Shown here: positions 14,958 through 22,432 of the stretch, in pieces
Position numbering within the stretch: position 1 is the first letter of the stretch
Layout: every line of letters starts with the position of its first letter
Origin: Acidovorax sp. CCYZU-2555
Lineage (GTDB): Bacteria; Pseudomonadota; Gammaproteobacteria; Burkholderiales; Burkholderiaceae_C
Assembly (NCBI RefSeq): GCF_018413525.1
Contig: NZ_JAHCDD010000056.1
Coordinates: 1-39,064, forward strand
DNA length: 39,064 bases
Direction: 5' to 3'
The notes under the pieces: generated by a model
What the model was told of the DNA's origin: nothing
What the model saw: only the letters and a program-made list of their open reading frames with translations
Databases searched by the model: none
Position numbers and translations under genes: made by a program

Positions 14958-15950
14958 TCAGCCGGTCTGGATGTTGCGTGCTTTGACGATTTCGCGCCAT
15001 CGGGCCACATCCTTCTTGATGAGCTCGCCGAATTCCGCCGGCCCCAGCCCGGTCGAGGTGAAGCCCATGGCGCCTACGCGCTCCGATATTTCCTTGGAGG
15101 TGACAGCCTTGATGGCTTCGGCGGACACGCGATCGATCACCGCTTTGGGCGTGCCGGCCGGCATCATCAGGCCGGTCCAGTTCTCCAGCTCCACGCCGGG
15201 CAGGCCCGCTTCGGCAAACGTGGGAACGTCGGGCAGCAAGGGGTGGCGCCTGGCCGAAGTCACGGCCAGCGCGCGCAGCTTGCCGGCCTTTACATAGGTC
15301 GACGACTCGGGCAGGTTGGAGACGATGAAGTCGAGCTGCGAGCCCAGCAGATCATTGAGCGAGGGCGCGCCGCCCTTGTAGGGAATATGCGAGACCTCGA
15401 TCTTGGCGTTGAGCGCGAACAGCTCCATGCCCAGGTGCGGCGGCGTGCCATTGCCGCTGGAGCCGCAGTTCAGCCGCTTGGCCTGGGCCTGCACCAGCAG
15501 GTCGGCGACGCTTCTTGCAGGATTGCTTTCGTTGACGACCAGCACCAGCGGGCTGGTAGCGAGGTGCGCGACCGGTGCGAGGCTCTTCTCGAGGCTGTAG
15601 GGCAGATTGGCAAACAGCGACTGGTTCACCGCATGCGCCAGCGTGATCGCCAGCCAGGTGTAGCCGTCGGGGCTGGACTTGGCCGCGAGGTCTGCACCCA
15701 GGTTGGCGCTGGCGCCGGCGCGGTTGTCGACCAGTACCGACTGCTTGATGGCCATGCCCGTGCTCTGGGCGATCAGCCGCGCCATCACATCGGTGAGCCC
15801 GCCCGGCGGAAACGGCACGATGTAGCGTATCGGCTTGGACGGATAGCCGTCCTGGGCCGCGGCCAGGGAGGGGACGAGCGACACGGCGCTGGCCGATGCG
15901 ATCGCGTGAAGGGCATTACGTCTCGTAAGCCGATTGCACCATGTGGTCAT
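14958..15950 (-). CDS. Bug/TctC-family binding protein of the sulfolactate cluster
   Basis: A 330-residue receptor. The leader NRLTRRNALHAIASASAVSLVPSLAAAQ has a twin-arginine-like pair. Family motifs are VPFPPGGLTDVMARL, DNRAGASANLGADL, GSSGNGTPPHLGMELF and IPYKGGAPSLNDLLGSQLD. GAGGAG lies seven bases before the ATG at 15950. It sits between suyB and slcC; in C. salexigens a TTT system (SlcHFG) is associated with sulfolactate uptake, so this is probably the sulfolactate receptor, an SlcH counterpart. No TctA/TctB-type membrane genes are present, so the permease would have to be encoded elsewhere. Confidence 0.92.
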   Translation of the reverse strand: MTTWCNRLTRRNALHAIASASAVSLVPSLAAAQDGYPSKPIRYIVPFPPGGLTDVMARLIAQSTGMAIKQSVLVDNRAGASANLGADLAAKSSPDGYTWLAITLAHAVNQSLFANLPYSLEKSLAPVAHLATSPLVLVVNESNPARSVADLLVQAQAKRLNCGSSGNGTPPHLGMELFALNAKIEVSHIPYKGGAPSLNDLLGSQLDFIVSNLPESSTYVKAGKLRALAVTSARRHPLLPDVPTFAEAGLPGVELENWTGLMMPAGTPKAVIDRVSAEAIKAVTSKEISERVGAMGFTSTGLGPAEFGELIKKDVARWREIVKARNIQTG

Positions 15951-16087
15951 CCGGAACTCCTCTTCGATTCTTGGCGTGGGAATGCGTTGCCGTGCATGCC
16001 GCACGGCAGGAGGGAAAGCCGCGCCGGGTGGCGCAGGCAGGCACGAGCAACCGGCGGCGTTCTCGCGCGCCGCCCAGCCGCGTGCGT

Positions 16088-17263
16088 TCAGGCGCTTTCG
16101 AACAGCCGCGTCATCACGAACTCGCGGTGGCCCAGGGCTTCGGCCGAAGTGAAGCGGCCGTTGATGGTCTGCAGCATCATCTCCAGCAGCAGGTCGCCCG
16201 CGGCGTCCATGGTCTGCTCCTTTTGCAGCAGGCCGGAGCAATCCACGTCGATGTGTTCGCTCATCAGGCGCACGGTGCGCGGGTTGGCGCAGATCTTGAT
16301 GACCGGCACGATCGCATTGCCGATCACATTGCCCTGGCCCGTGGGGAAGAAGTGCACCGCGAAACCGGAGGCCGCGCACAGCGTCACCATCTCGGCCGCG
16401 GCCGAAGACGAGTCCATGAACCACAGGCCGGGCTTGTCGGGCGTTTCGGCCTTGTCCAGCACGCCGTCGACCATGCACTTCTTGCCTATCTTCTGGATGT
16501 TGCCCAGCGCCTTCTCCTCGATGGTCGTCAGCCCGCCCGCGATGTTGCCCTTGGTCGGCTGCGAATCCGACAGATCGGTGGTCGCATGGCGCTTGATCAT
16601 GTCCTGGTAGCCGTCGAACATCTTCATGAAATCGGCGCGCACCTGGTCGGTGCGGCAGCGCGCGGCGACCAGATGTTCGCCGCCCGTGAGTTCCGACGTT
16701 TCGCCGAAGACCAGCGTCGTGCCCAGGCCATACAGCTTGTCGAACGCATTGCCCACGGTGGGGTTGGCGCCGCAGCCGGATGTGGTGTCGGACTCGCCGC
16801 ATTTGGTCGAGATCCACAGATCGGAGATCGGGCATTCGACGCGGTGCAGCGTGGTCGCATGCTGCACCATTTTCTTCGCGGCCTGCGAGGCCCGCATGAT
16901 GGTTTCATGGTCGCCATGGCCCTCGATGCCGAAGCCGATCACCGGCTTGCCGGTGGCGGCAATGCCGTCGACCACGGTCTTGGTCCAGCTGTCCTCGATG
17001 CCTATCACCACCACCGCTGCGACGTTAGGATTGGAGCCCGCGCCTATGAGGGTGCGAAAGTGCAGTTCCAGGTCGGCGCCGAACTGCAATCGGCCGTAGG
17101 GATGGGGAATGGCCATCGTGCCCTTGACGGCATGCGCCACGGCTTCGGCCGCCGCATTGGACAGGTCGTCCAGCGGCAGGATGATGACGTGGTTGCGTAC
17201 GCCGACGCGGCCGTTCTCACGGCGATAGCCCCAGAAAGTCGTGGATTGATCGATGATGGACAT
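16088..17263 (-). CDS. suyB: (2R)-sulfolactate sulfo-lyase, large subunit
   Basis: A 391-residue member of the altronate/galactarate dehydratase (UxaA C-terminal) family and the best-marked gene of the cluster. It reads [21 protein letters not shown] at the start, then [48 protein letters not shown] with two conserved cysteines, [29 protein letters not shown], and [13 protein letters not shown]. These long stretches are as I remember them from SuyB sequences. With SuyA it eliminates sulfite from (R)-sulfolactate to give pyruvate; the enzyme is iron-dependent. It follows suyA after 53 bases. The sulfite released should need oxidation or export; no sulfite dehydrogenase is visible here. Confidence 0.93.
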   Translation of the reverse strand: MSIIDQSTTFWGYRRENGRVGVRNHVIILPLDDLSNAAAEAVAHAVKGTMAIPHPYGRLQFGADLELHFRTLIGAGSNPNVAAVVVIGIEDSWTKTVVDGIAATGKPVIGFGIEGHGDHETIMRASQAAKKMVQHATTLHRVECPISDLWISTKCGESDTTSGCGANPTVGNAFDKLYGLGTTLVFGETSELTGGEHLVAARCRTDQVRADFMKMFDGYQDMIKRHATTDLSDSQPTKGNIAGGLTTIEEKALGNIQKIGKKCMVDGVLDKAETPDKPGLWFMDSSSAAAEMVTLCAASGFAVHFFPTGQGNVIGNAIVPVIKICANPRTVRLMSEHIDVDCSGLLQKEQTMDAAGDLLLEMMLQTINGRFTSAEALGHREFVMTRLFESA

Positions 17264-17316
17264 GAAGTAGAGCCTTTTGATGGACGGGTTGCTGGGCGCA
17301 GGTGCGGGCGCTTGGC

Positions 17317-17598
17317 TTACCAGCGCTTGGTCTTGATGTTGTGCACGTGGGCGTGGTCGCCGGTGGCGATGCGGGCCACGACCTTGCCGATGTCCGTGCC
17401 GTACTTCATCACCGTATCCCCCACCTCCATGTTGCGCACTGCCACCTTGTGGCCGATGGGGATGGCGGCGTTCGCCTGAATGGTGATCGTGCGATCGTCA
17501 TCCAGGATGAGCGCATTCATGTCTTGCCCGGCGGTGATGCCTTCGACGACGACGACAGCAACGCTGTCCTTTTCTTCATGCAGTACGCAGTGGATCAA
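17317..17598 (-). CDS. suyA: (2R)-sulfolactate sulfo-lyase, small subunit (SAF domain)
   Basis: A 93-residue single SAF-like domain, the same module found at the N-terminus of UxaA dehydratases. It shows [17 protein letters not shown], then [34 protein letters not shown], and a His-rich end [12 protein letters not shown] as in SuyA proteins. It partners SuyB in sulfite elimination from sulfolactate. AAGGAGAAATC lies directly upstream of the ATG at 17598. It is the first structural gene of the suy transcript, about 85 bases downstream of an 18-bp palindrome that probably binds the GntR-type regulator encoded upstream. Confidence 0.92.
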   Translation of the reverse strand: MIHCVLHEEKDSVAVVVVEGITAGQDMNALILDDDRTITIQANAAIPIGHKVAVRNMEVGDTVMKYGTDIGKVVARIATGDHAHVHNIKTKRW

Positions 17599-17681
17599 GA
17601 GATTTCTCCTTGGTTTCGCTGGGGCTGTGGGCTGGCCTGGCGACTCGCGTCAGCGAATCTGAATCGCCTGAAAAGAAATAT

Positions 17682-17699
17682 AAGTCATATGTATGACTT
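17682..17699 (-). promoter_or_regulatory. 18-bp palindrome before suyA, probable SuyR operator
   Basis: AAGTCATA-TG-TATGACTT is perfect over 8-bp arms. It lies in an AT-rich patch between suyR and suyA, with -10-like TATATT directly downstream on the - strand. The inner GTCATATGTATGAC has the GT...AC ends and central TA steps typical of sites bound by GntR-family HutC-type regulators. The linked regulator is of that subfamily, so repression of suyAB-slcC-comC relieved by sulfolactate or sulfopyruvate is plausible. Confidence 0.72.
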
Positions 17700-17855
17700 T
17701 GAATTCAGGGTTTTCCCAGTCGGGAAAAACGCGGCGTTTTCAGCGCGCACAGCGGCGGCTGTCGGCCCTGCGTTGGGGGACAGCAAGAGAAGGATGTGCT
17801 TTGTCAGGCCCCGGATTGCAAGGGCGTTGAACGCTTCAGTGGAGGGCCGCGCGCC

Positions 17856-18605
17856 TCAGTTGTGCGCGGATCGGGACACGTAGTCCACCTGGCTGGAATT
17901 GACGATGGAGATGCGCCATTCGCAGGGCCGGTTCTCCACAGTGAACGCCACGCGCTCGATGCGCAGCACCGAGGCGCCGGGCGCAATGCCCAGCAGTTCG
18001 GCGCTGCGCGCATCGGCATCTTCGGCGCGCAGGCGTTCGTCCGCGCAGGCAATGGTCACGCCGAACCGGCGTTGGTAGAGTTCATAGATCGTGCCCGCAC
18101 GCTCGGTCAGGCACTTCTGCGTCAGGCCCTCGAACAGTTTCGCGTCGATGGAGATGCGGTCGTGCACCGTGGCCCGGCTCTGCAACGACAGCACGTTTTC
18201 CAGCCGGAACACCGCGTCGCCGACCTGCAGGCCCAGCACCTTGGCTTCTTGCGCAGTCGCCGCGGCTTCACTGAATGCCACCAGTTCGACCTTGGGATAC
18301 TCGAAATTGCCGTCGCGATCGGCCAGTTTGAAGAACTGGAACAGGAAGCGTTCCTCGTCGAGACTGCGCACGAAAGTGCCGCGCCCATGCTGGCGCACCA
18401 GAATGTTCTCGGCCACCAGTTCCTCGACCGCCCGGCGCAGCGTGCCGACCGACACGCCGAAGCGCTTGGCCAGCAGCGTTTCGTTGGGAAACTTCACGCC
18501 CGGCTGAAGCACTCCGGAGGCGATCTCGGAAATCAGAATGCTTTTGACCTTGCGGTAGGCGATACCGGGCTGGGCGCTGATGGATGCGGCTGGCAATTGG
18601 GTCAT
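17856..18605 (-). CDS. suyR: GntR-family (HutC/UTRA) regulator of the sulfolactate genes
   Basis: A 249-residue regulator. Residues about 15-80 form the GntR winged helix (YRKVKSILISEIASGVLQPGVKFPNETLLAKRFGVS, then GTLRRAVEELVAENILVRQHGRGTFV). Residues about 100-245 form a UTRA ligand domain, with LGLQVGDAVFRLENVLS, TIYELYQRRFGVTIACADERL and the terminal ENRPCEWRISIVNSSQVDYVS. It is transcribed in the same direction as suyA, from 258 bases upstream of it, and the intervening palindrome at 17682-17699 is a natural target. Assignment as the sulfolactate regulator rests on position. Confidence 0.85.
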   Translation of the reverse strand: MTQLPAASISAQPGIAYRKVKSILISEIASGVLQPGVKFPNETLLAKRFGVSVGTLRRAVEELVAENILVRQHGRGTFVRSLDEERFLFQFFKLADRDGNFEYPKVELVAFSEAAATAQEAKVLGLQVGDAVFRLENVLSLQSRATVHDRISIDAKLFEGLTQKCLTERAGTIYELYQRRFGVTIACADERLRAEDADARSAELLGIAPGASVLRIERVAFTVENRPCEWRISIVNSSQVDYVSRSAHN

Positions 18606-18912
18606 GCGGTCATCATGCCTTGGGTGGACTGGGAGCGTGGGGCACGGTGGCTTGGGGCGATTTTAAGGTCTGTTTTCTGGCCTTCCTGCGGCCAGGCCTC
18701 CCAGCTCGAACGGGCTGGGCTCTTGATAAGCGTGGCGCAACAGCGCTCTGCGCGAGAGCTGTGCTGAATGGCCGAGGCGGTGTCGTTTGGCCTGCGGCAC
18801 ATCCAGTGAGGGGCGCGCAGCGAATGTGGCCGGTCACGGGTATTGCCCAGTGAAAAGAAGCGTCCATCCAGCTACGATGGGTTGCATCGGCTTCATTCTG
18901 AAAGGTTCAGTC
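18606..18912. other. 307-base intergenic region between divergent suyR and a small gene
   Basis: It should hold the suyR promoter on the - strand and that of the small + strand gene starting at 18913. A TTAAAA-like -10 on the - strand (18661-18666) is about 55 bases before the suyR ATG, but no convincing -35 was found. No RNA gene, repeat or conserved protein was recognised. Confidence 0.4.
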
Positions 18913-19206
18913 ATGACGCAGTGGTACAGCAAAGTTCTGGGGGGCGGAGTGGCGGCACGCATCCCATCGCAGAAAATCCATCTCTCTTATCTCTCGCATG
19001 CAATCGCGCACGGGCAAGAAAGCGGCGCTGCCGTCTTTTGCCGAATGGATCTGCACGACAACATCGTCACGGCCTACTTCACGCCCGAGGCTGCAAACCT
19101 TGCGGCCCAGTTTGGCGCCGTGCCTTGCGCAAAGCCAGAGCGCGTCGGTCGCTTGAGCCTGTTGGCCGGCAGCTCAGGGGACTGGAGCAAGCATTTTCCC
19201 GAGTGA
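18913..19206 (+). CDS. Small hypothetical protein, 97 residues
   Basis: It begins MTQWYSKVLGGGVAARIPS and contains YLSHAIAHGQESGAAVFCRMDLHDNIVTAYFTPEAANLAAQFGAVPC, with a well-mixed composition and no membrane segment or signal peptide. The residue use looks like a real soluble alpha/beta protein rather than a shadow frame, and GGTTC with a start ATG at 18913 gives a plausible initiation. I do not recognise the family. Its last 33 bases overlap the end of a convergent small gene (19174-19425), so one of the two ends could be mis-set. No functional link to neighbours is evident. Confidence 0.65.
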   Translation: MTQWYSKVLGGGVAARIPSQKIHLSYLSHAIAHGQESGAAVFCRMDLHDNIVTAYFTPEAANLAAQFGAVPCAKPERVGRLSLLAGSSGDWSKHFPE

Positions 19207-19425
19207 ACCGTTCACCCAGCGCATCGCGTGGTGCAGGATGAGCGGGCCATACGGGAAACTTGCAAGATAAATGGTCCAGCGCTTTCCATCTGGAATGTGC
19301 CGCTGGCGCCGCCAGCCGGCGAGGCGCGCCGCACGCGCCGTGGCGACGACCACAGGCGTGACATTGGCTGCCTGGGACCTGCGGCGGATGCCCATCGCAA
19401 GAAGTTTCTCTGACCGCGCTTTCAT
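19174..19425 (-). CDS. Small basic hypothetical protein coupled to the SH3-like gene
   Basis: An 83-residue basic protein (MKARSEKLLAMGIRRRSQ, then VVVATARAARLAGWRRQRHIPDGKRWTIYLASFPYGPLILHHAMRWVNGSLGKML). Its ATG overlaps the stop of the SH3-like gene by four bases (ATGA), the best argument that it is translated. The aromatic-rich second half looks foldable. No family is recognised and no membrane helix is clear. Its 3' end runs 33 bases into the convergent small gene at 18913-19206. A non-coding downstream frame remains possible. Confidence 0.45.
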   Translation of the reverse strand: MKARSEKLLAMGIRRRSQAANVTPVVVATARAARLAGWRRQRHIPDGKRWTIYLASFPYGPLILHHAMRWVNGSLGKMLAPVP

Positions 19426-19778
19426 CCATCCAGCATCTGCAAGTTCTGCTCGGGTACCCAGCCTTGCCTGTCCTCTTCGGGCGAAGAACACCATATCCAG
19501 CCGTTGAGCTTTCTGCCGGCCTTGACGGTTTCTCCCACCGCCACATCCATCTCCAGGGCGGTGTAATCCATGGTCGCAACGCCCAGCCCATCGTGCTGCA
19601 GCGAGATCACTTGCCTGGGAACCCATCCGGGCTCTTGCCCAAATGCGCTGCATAAAAACCAGTCGGCCCATGATTCAGGCCCGTCATACCTTTCGCCCAC
19701 CAAAAAAGTGTCGCCGGCTTTCAATCGAATAGGGTGGGGAAACTCACTCCGGTGAGACCTGATAACGACGTACCGCAT
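19422..19778 (-). CDS. Tandem SH3-like domain protein
   Basis: A 118-residue cytoplasmic protein made of two similar repeats. The first is about residues 3-58 (HPIRLKAGDTFLVGERYDGPESWADWFLCSAFGQEPGWVPRQVI) and the second about 63-116 (ALEMDVAVGETVKAGRKLNGWIWCSSPEEDRQGWVPEQNLQ). Each ends in GWVP-x-Q-x(1-2)-hydrophobic, the classic last strand of an SH3-type barrel. Such bacterial SH3-like proteins are ligand- or peptide-binding but their roles are largely unknown. The ATG at 19778 is preferred over a GTG at 19793 that has no spacing for a Shine-Dalgarno sequence. A second small gene overlaps its stop. Confidence 0.78.
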   Translation of the reverse strand: MRYVVIRSHRSEFPHPIRLKAGDTFLVGERYDGPESWADWFLCSAFGQEPGWVPRQVISLQHDGLGVATMDYTALEMDVAVGETVKAGRKLNGWIWCSSPEEDRQGWVPEQNLQMLDG

Positions 19779-19893
19779 AGAAATCTCTGACACCTTTCAA
19801 TGTTGATTGGAGCGCGCAGATGCACAACTCGCGCGGCAGTGGACTCTGACAGGTGATCGTTGCACCAAATGCGGACCTAAGCGCCAGCCGAAA

Positions 19894-19909
19894 CTGTCAT
19901 TCCGTACAG
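19894..19909 (+). promoter_or_regulatory. LexA (SOS) box upstream of polB
   Basis: CTGT-CATTCCGT-ACAG is a full match to the CTGT-N8-ACAG SOS consensus and is flanked by AA and TA as in strong sites. A -10-like TATACT (19910-19915) begins on the next base, so LexA would cover the promoter. It lies about 90 bases before the GTG of DNA polymerase II, a known LexA target in E. coli. Confidence 0.88.
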
Positions 19910-19999
19910 TATACTGAGGCAGCATCCTTGACCAAAGATGCCCCCATCACTCCATAGCCTGCCCCGGGCGCCGCGCCCGGCACCCGACTCCAAGTTTCC

Positions 20000-22366
20000 G
20001 TGACCGAACTCAAGGGCTTCATCCTCACCCGCCATTGGCGGGATGCGCCGGCTGGCACGGAAATCGAGTTCTGGCTGGCGACGCAGGCCGGGCCGAAGAA
20101 GGTGGTGCTCACCGCTCAGACCTCGGTCGCTTTTGTACAGGCACGGCACAGGGATGCGGTGGAGGCGCAGCGCGGGGCTTTTCCGCGCATGCAGCTGCGC
20201 CCGCTGGAACTGCGCACCTTTCATCAGGAACCGGTGATCGGTGTCTACGCGACGCATTTTCGCCAACTGCGCAAACTGGCGCGCGCTCTGGAGCCCCAGG
20301 AGATTGCGCTGCTGGAGGCCGATGTGCGCCCGCATGACCGCTACTTGATGGAGCGCTTCATTACGGCAGGGGTGCTCATCGAGGGCGGCCGTGCCGAAGG
20401 CGCAAGAATCTTCGACTGCAGGCTCAAGCCCGTGTCCGACTATCGGCCGGTGCTGAAAGTCGTGTCGCTGGACATAGAGACCAGCCAGCACGAAGCCTTG
20501 TACTCCGTCGCCTTGGACGGCATGGCCGAGCGCGTGGTGTTCATGCTGGGCGAGCCGCCGTCCGAGGTGGGTGAGGCACTGGATTTCACGCTCGTCTACT
20601 GCGTGACACGCAAGGCGATGATCGAGCAGCTCAACGCCTGGTTCGAACGCAACGACCCCGATGTCATTCTTGGCTGGAACGTGATCCAGTTCGACCTGCG
20701 CGTGCTGCAAAAGACGGCGGATGAATGCGGGGTGAAGCTGCTGCTGGGCCGGGAGCGCCAGCCCATCCAGTGGCGTACCCATCCCGGCAAGCAAGGCTAC
20801 CTGTTTGCGCCCACACCGGGGCGGCTGATCATCGACGGCATCGATGCACTGAAGGCCGCGGTGTGGAGCTTTTCTTCCTTCAGCTTGGAGAATGTCTCTC
20901 AGACACTGCTGGGCGAAGGCAAGGCCATAGGCGATGCCTACGACAAGATGGCCGAAATCGAGCGCCGGTATCAGCAGGACAAACCTGCGCTGGCCGTCTA
21001 CAACATCCGCGACTGCGCGCTGGTGCTGCGCATCTTCGACAAAGCCAAGCTGCTGCAGTTCGTCATGGAGCGCGCCCAGACCACCGGCCTGCAAGCAGAC
21101 CATTTCGGCGGCTCCATCGCCGCCTTCAGCCACCATTACCTGCCGCGCATGCACCGCCAAGGCTATGTCGCGCCCAATGTGGGCGAGATTGAAACCAAGG
21201 CATTTCCTGGCGGCTATGTCATGGACTCCAAGCCCGGGTTCTACGACTCGGTCGTGGTGCTTGACTACAAGAGCCTGTACCCCTCCATCATCCGCACCTT
21301 CCTGGTCGACCCCGTGGGTTTGGCGCAAGGCATGCACCTGGCCGATGCGACGCTGGGCATTCGCGGGCCCCAGGGGACCGTGTTTTCGCGCGACAAGCAC
21401 TGCCTGCCCGAAATCGTGACCACGCTTTCCACGGCGCGCGACGAAGCCAAGCGGGTGAAAAACGAACCCTTGTCCCAGGCCTTGAAGCTGCTGATGAACT
21501 CGTTTGCCGGCGTGCTGGGCGCGACCGAATGCCGGTTCTTCAACCCCAAGCTGGTCTCGGCGGTGACCTTGCGCGGGCACGAGATGATGAAGCTCACCCG
21601 GAGCTTCGTGGAAGACAAGGGGTATGAAGCCATTTACGGCGACACCGACTCGATTTTCATCTGGCTCAAGCGCTCCCACACTAATGACGAAGCGCATGCC
21701 GTGGCGGCGCAGCTGGTAGGCGACATCAACGCCTGGTGGACGCGCACGCTGGGCGCTGAGCAGGGGCTGGAGAACTTCCTGGAAATCGAGTTCGACACCC
21801 ACTACAAGAAGTTCTTCATGCCGACCATCCGCGGTTCGGACATCGGCAGCAAAAAGCGCTACGCGGGTCTGAGCCTCGATGCCAGCGGCAAGGAGGAAAT
21901 GGTCTACCGTGGCCTGGAGATGGCGCGCAGCGACTGGACGCCGCTGGCGCGCCAGTTCCAGGAGGGACTGCTCACACGCATTTTCCGCAACGAGCCGCAC
22001 CGGGCATTCGTTGCCGACTATGCGCAGGCGACGCTGGCCGGCGAAAAGGATGACCTGCTGATCTACCGCAAGCGGCTGCGCCATCGCCTGGACGCCTACG
22101 AAGTCAATGTGCCGCCGCAAGTGCGCGCCGCGCGCATTGCCGACATCCACAACACCGCCGTGGGGCGCCCGCAGCAATACCAGAACGGCGGCTGGATCGA
22201 ATATGTCATGACCCTGAGCGGTCCGCAGCCGCTGGAAGCGCGCCAGAGCGGCATCGACTATGAGCACTATCTGTCCAAGCAACTCCAGCCGATCGCAGAT
22301 GCCATTCTTTTTCCGTTCGGCGAGAGCTTTACGGCCTTGACCACTTCCCAGCAAGACCTGTTTTAG
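20000..22366 (+). CDS. polB: DNA polymerase II (family B)
   Basis: A 788-residue family B polymerase, the same size class as E. coli Pol II (783). The 3'-5' exonuclease site is VVSLDIETS (Asp158 and Glu160) with Exo II ILGWNVIQFDLRVL. The polymerase A motif is DYKSLYPSIIRTF (Asp422) and motif C is YGDTDSIF (Asp548 and Asp550). Motif B is EPLSQALKLLMNSFAGVLGA, with the KLLMNSFYG-type tyrosine changed to Ala. It restarts replication and extends past lesions after DNA damage. The start is GTG at 20000; no Shine-Dalgarno sequence is clear. A perfect LexA box upstream predicts SOS induction. It is convergent with the HipA-type kinase gene across a large hairpin. Confidence 0.96.
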   Translation: MTELKGFILTRHWRDAPAGTEIEFWLATQAGPKKVVLTAQTSVAFVQARHRDAVEAQRGAFPRMQLRPLELRTFHQEPVIGVYATHFRQLRKLARALEPQEIALLEADVRPHDRYLMERFITAGVLIEGGRAEGARIFDCRLKPVSDYRPVLKVVSLDIETSQHEALYSVALDGMAERVVFMLGEPPSEVGEALDFTLVYCVTRKAMIEQLNAWFERNDPDVILGWNVIQFDLRVLQKTADECGVKLLLGRERQPIQWRTHPGKQGYLFAPTPGRLIIDGIDALKAAVWSFSSFSLENVSQTLLGEGKAIGDAYDKMAEIERRYQQDKPALAVYNIRDCALVLRIFDKAKLLQFVMERAQTTGLQADHFGGSIAAFSHHYLPRMHRQGYVAPNVGEIETKAFPGGYVMDSKPGFYDSVVVLDYKSLYPSIIRTFLVDPVGLAQGMHLADATLGIRGPQGTVFSRDKHCLPEIVTTLSTARDEAKRVKNEPLSQALKLLMNSFAGVLGATECRFFNPKLVSAVTLRGHEMMKLTRSFVEDKGYEAIYGDTDSIFIWLKRSHTNDEAHAVAAQLVGDINAWWTRTLGAEQGLENFLEIEFDTHYKKFFMPTIRGSDIGSKKRYAGLSLDASGKEEMVYRGLEMARSDWTPLARQFQEGLLTRIFRNEPHRAFVADYAQATLAGEKDDLLIYRKRLRHRLDAYEVNVPPQVRAARIADIHNTAVGRPQQYQNGGWIEYVMTLSGPQPLEARQSGIDYEHYLSKQLQPIADAILFPFGESFTALTTSQQDLF

Positions 22367-22372
22367 GAGGTC

Positions 22373-22413
22373 GGCCGGCCGGGACAGGCGCCACGCGTCT
22401 GGCCCAGCCGGCC
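22373..22413. terminator. Large GC-rich hairpin between convergent polB and hipH
   Basis: GGCCGGCCGGG (22373-22383) pairs with CCCAGCCGGCC (22403-22413) with one mismatch. The 19-base interior can itself extend the stem through CAG/CTG and GCG/CGT. It starts six bases after the polB stop and ends 19 bases before the hipH stop on the other strand, so it can act in both directions. No U-run follows on either strand. Confidence 0.6.
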
Positions 22414-22432
22414 GGCGCCGCTTGCTTTGCCC

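Noticed and set aside
16088-16835. Extension of the Bug frame beyond its ATG at 15950 into suyB
   Set aside because: The extra 295 residues are an out-of-frame reading of suyB, while GAGGAG and a signal peptide mark 15950 as the true start.
19877-22354. Very long open frame on the - strand opposite DNA polymerase II
   Set aside because: It mirrors a clear family B polymerase, shows the His/Arg/Gly/Gln-rich composition of antisense frames in high-GC DNA and has no recognisable domain.
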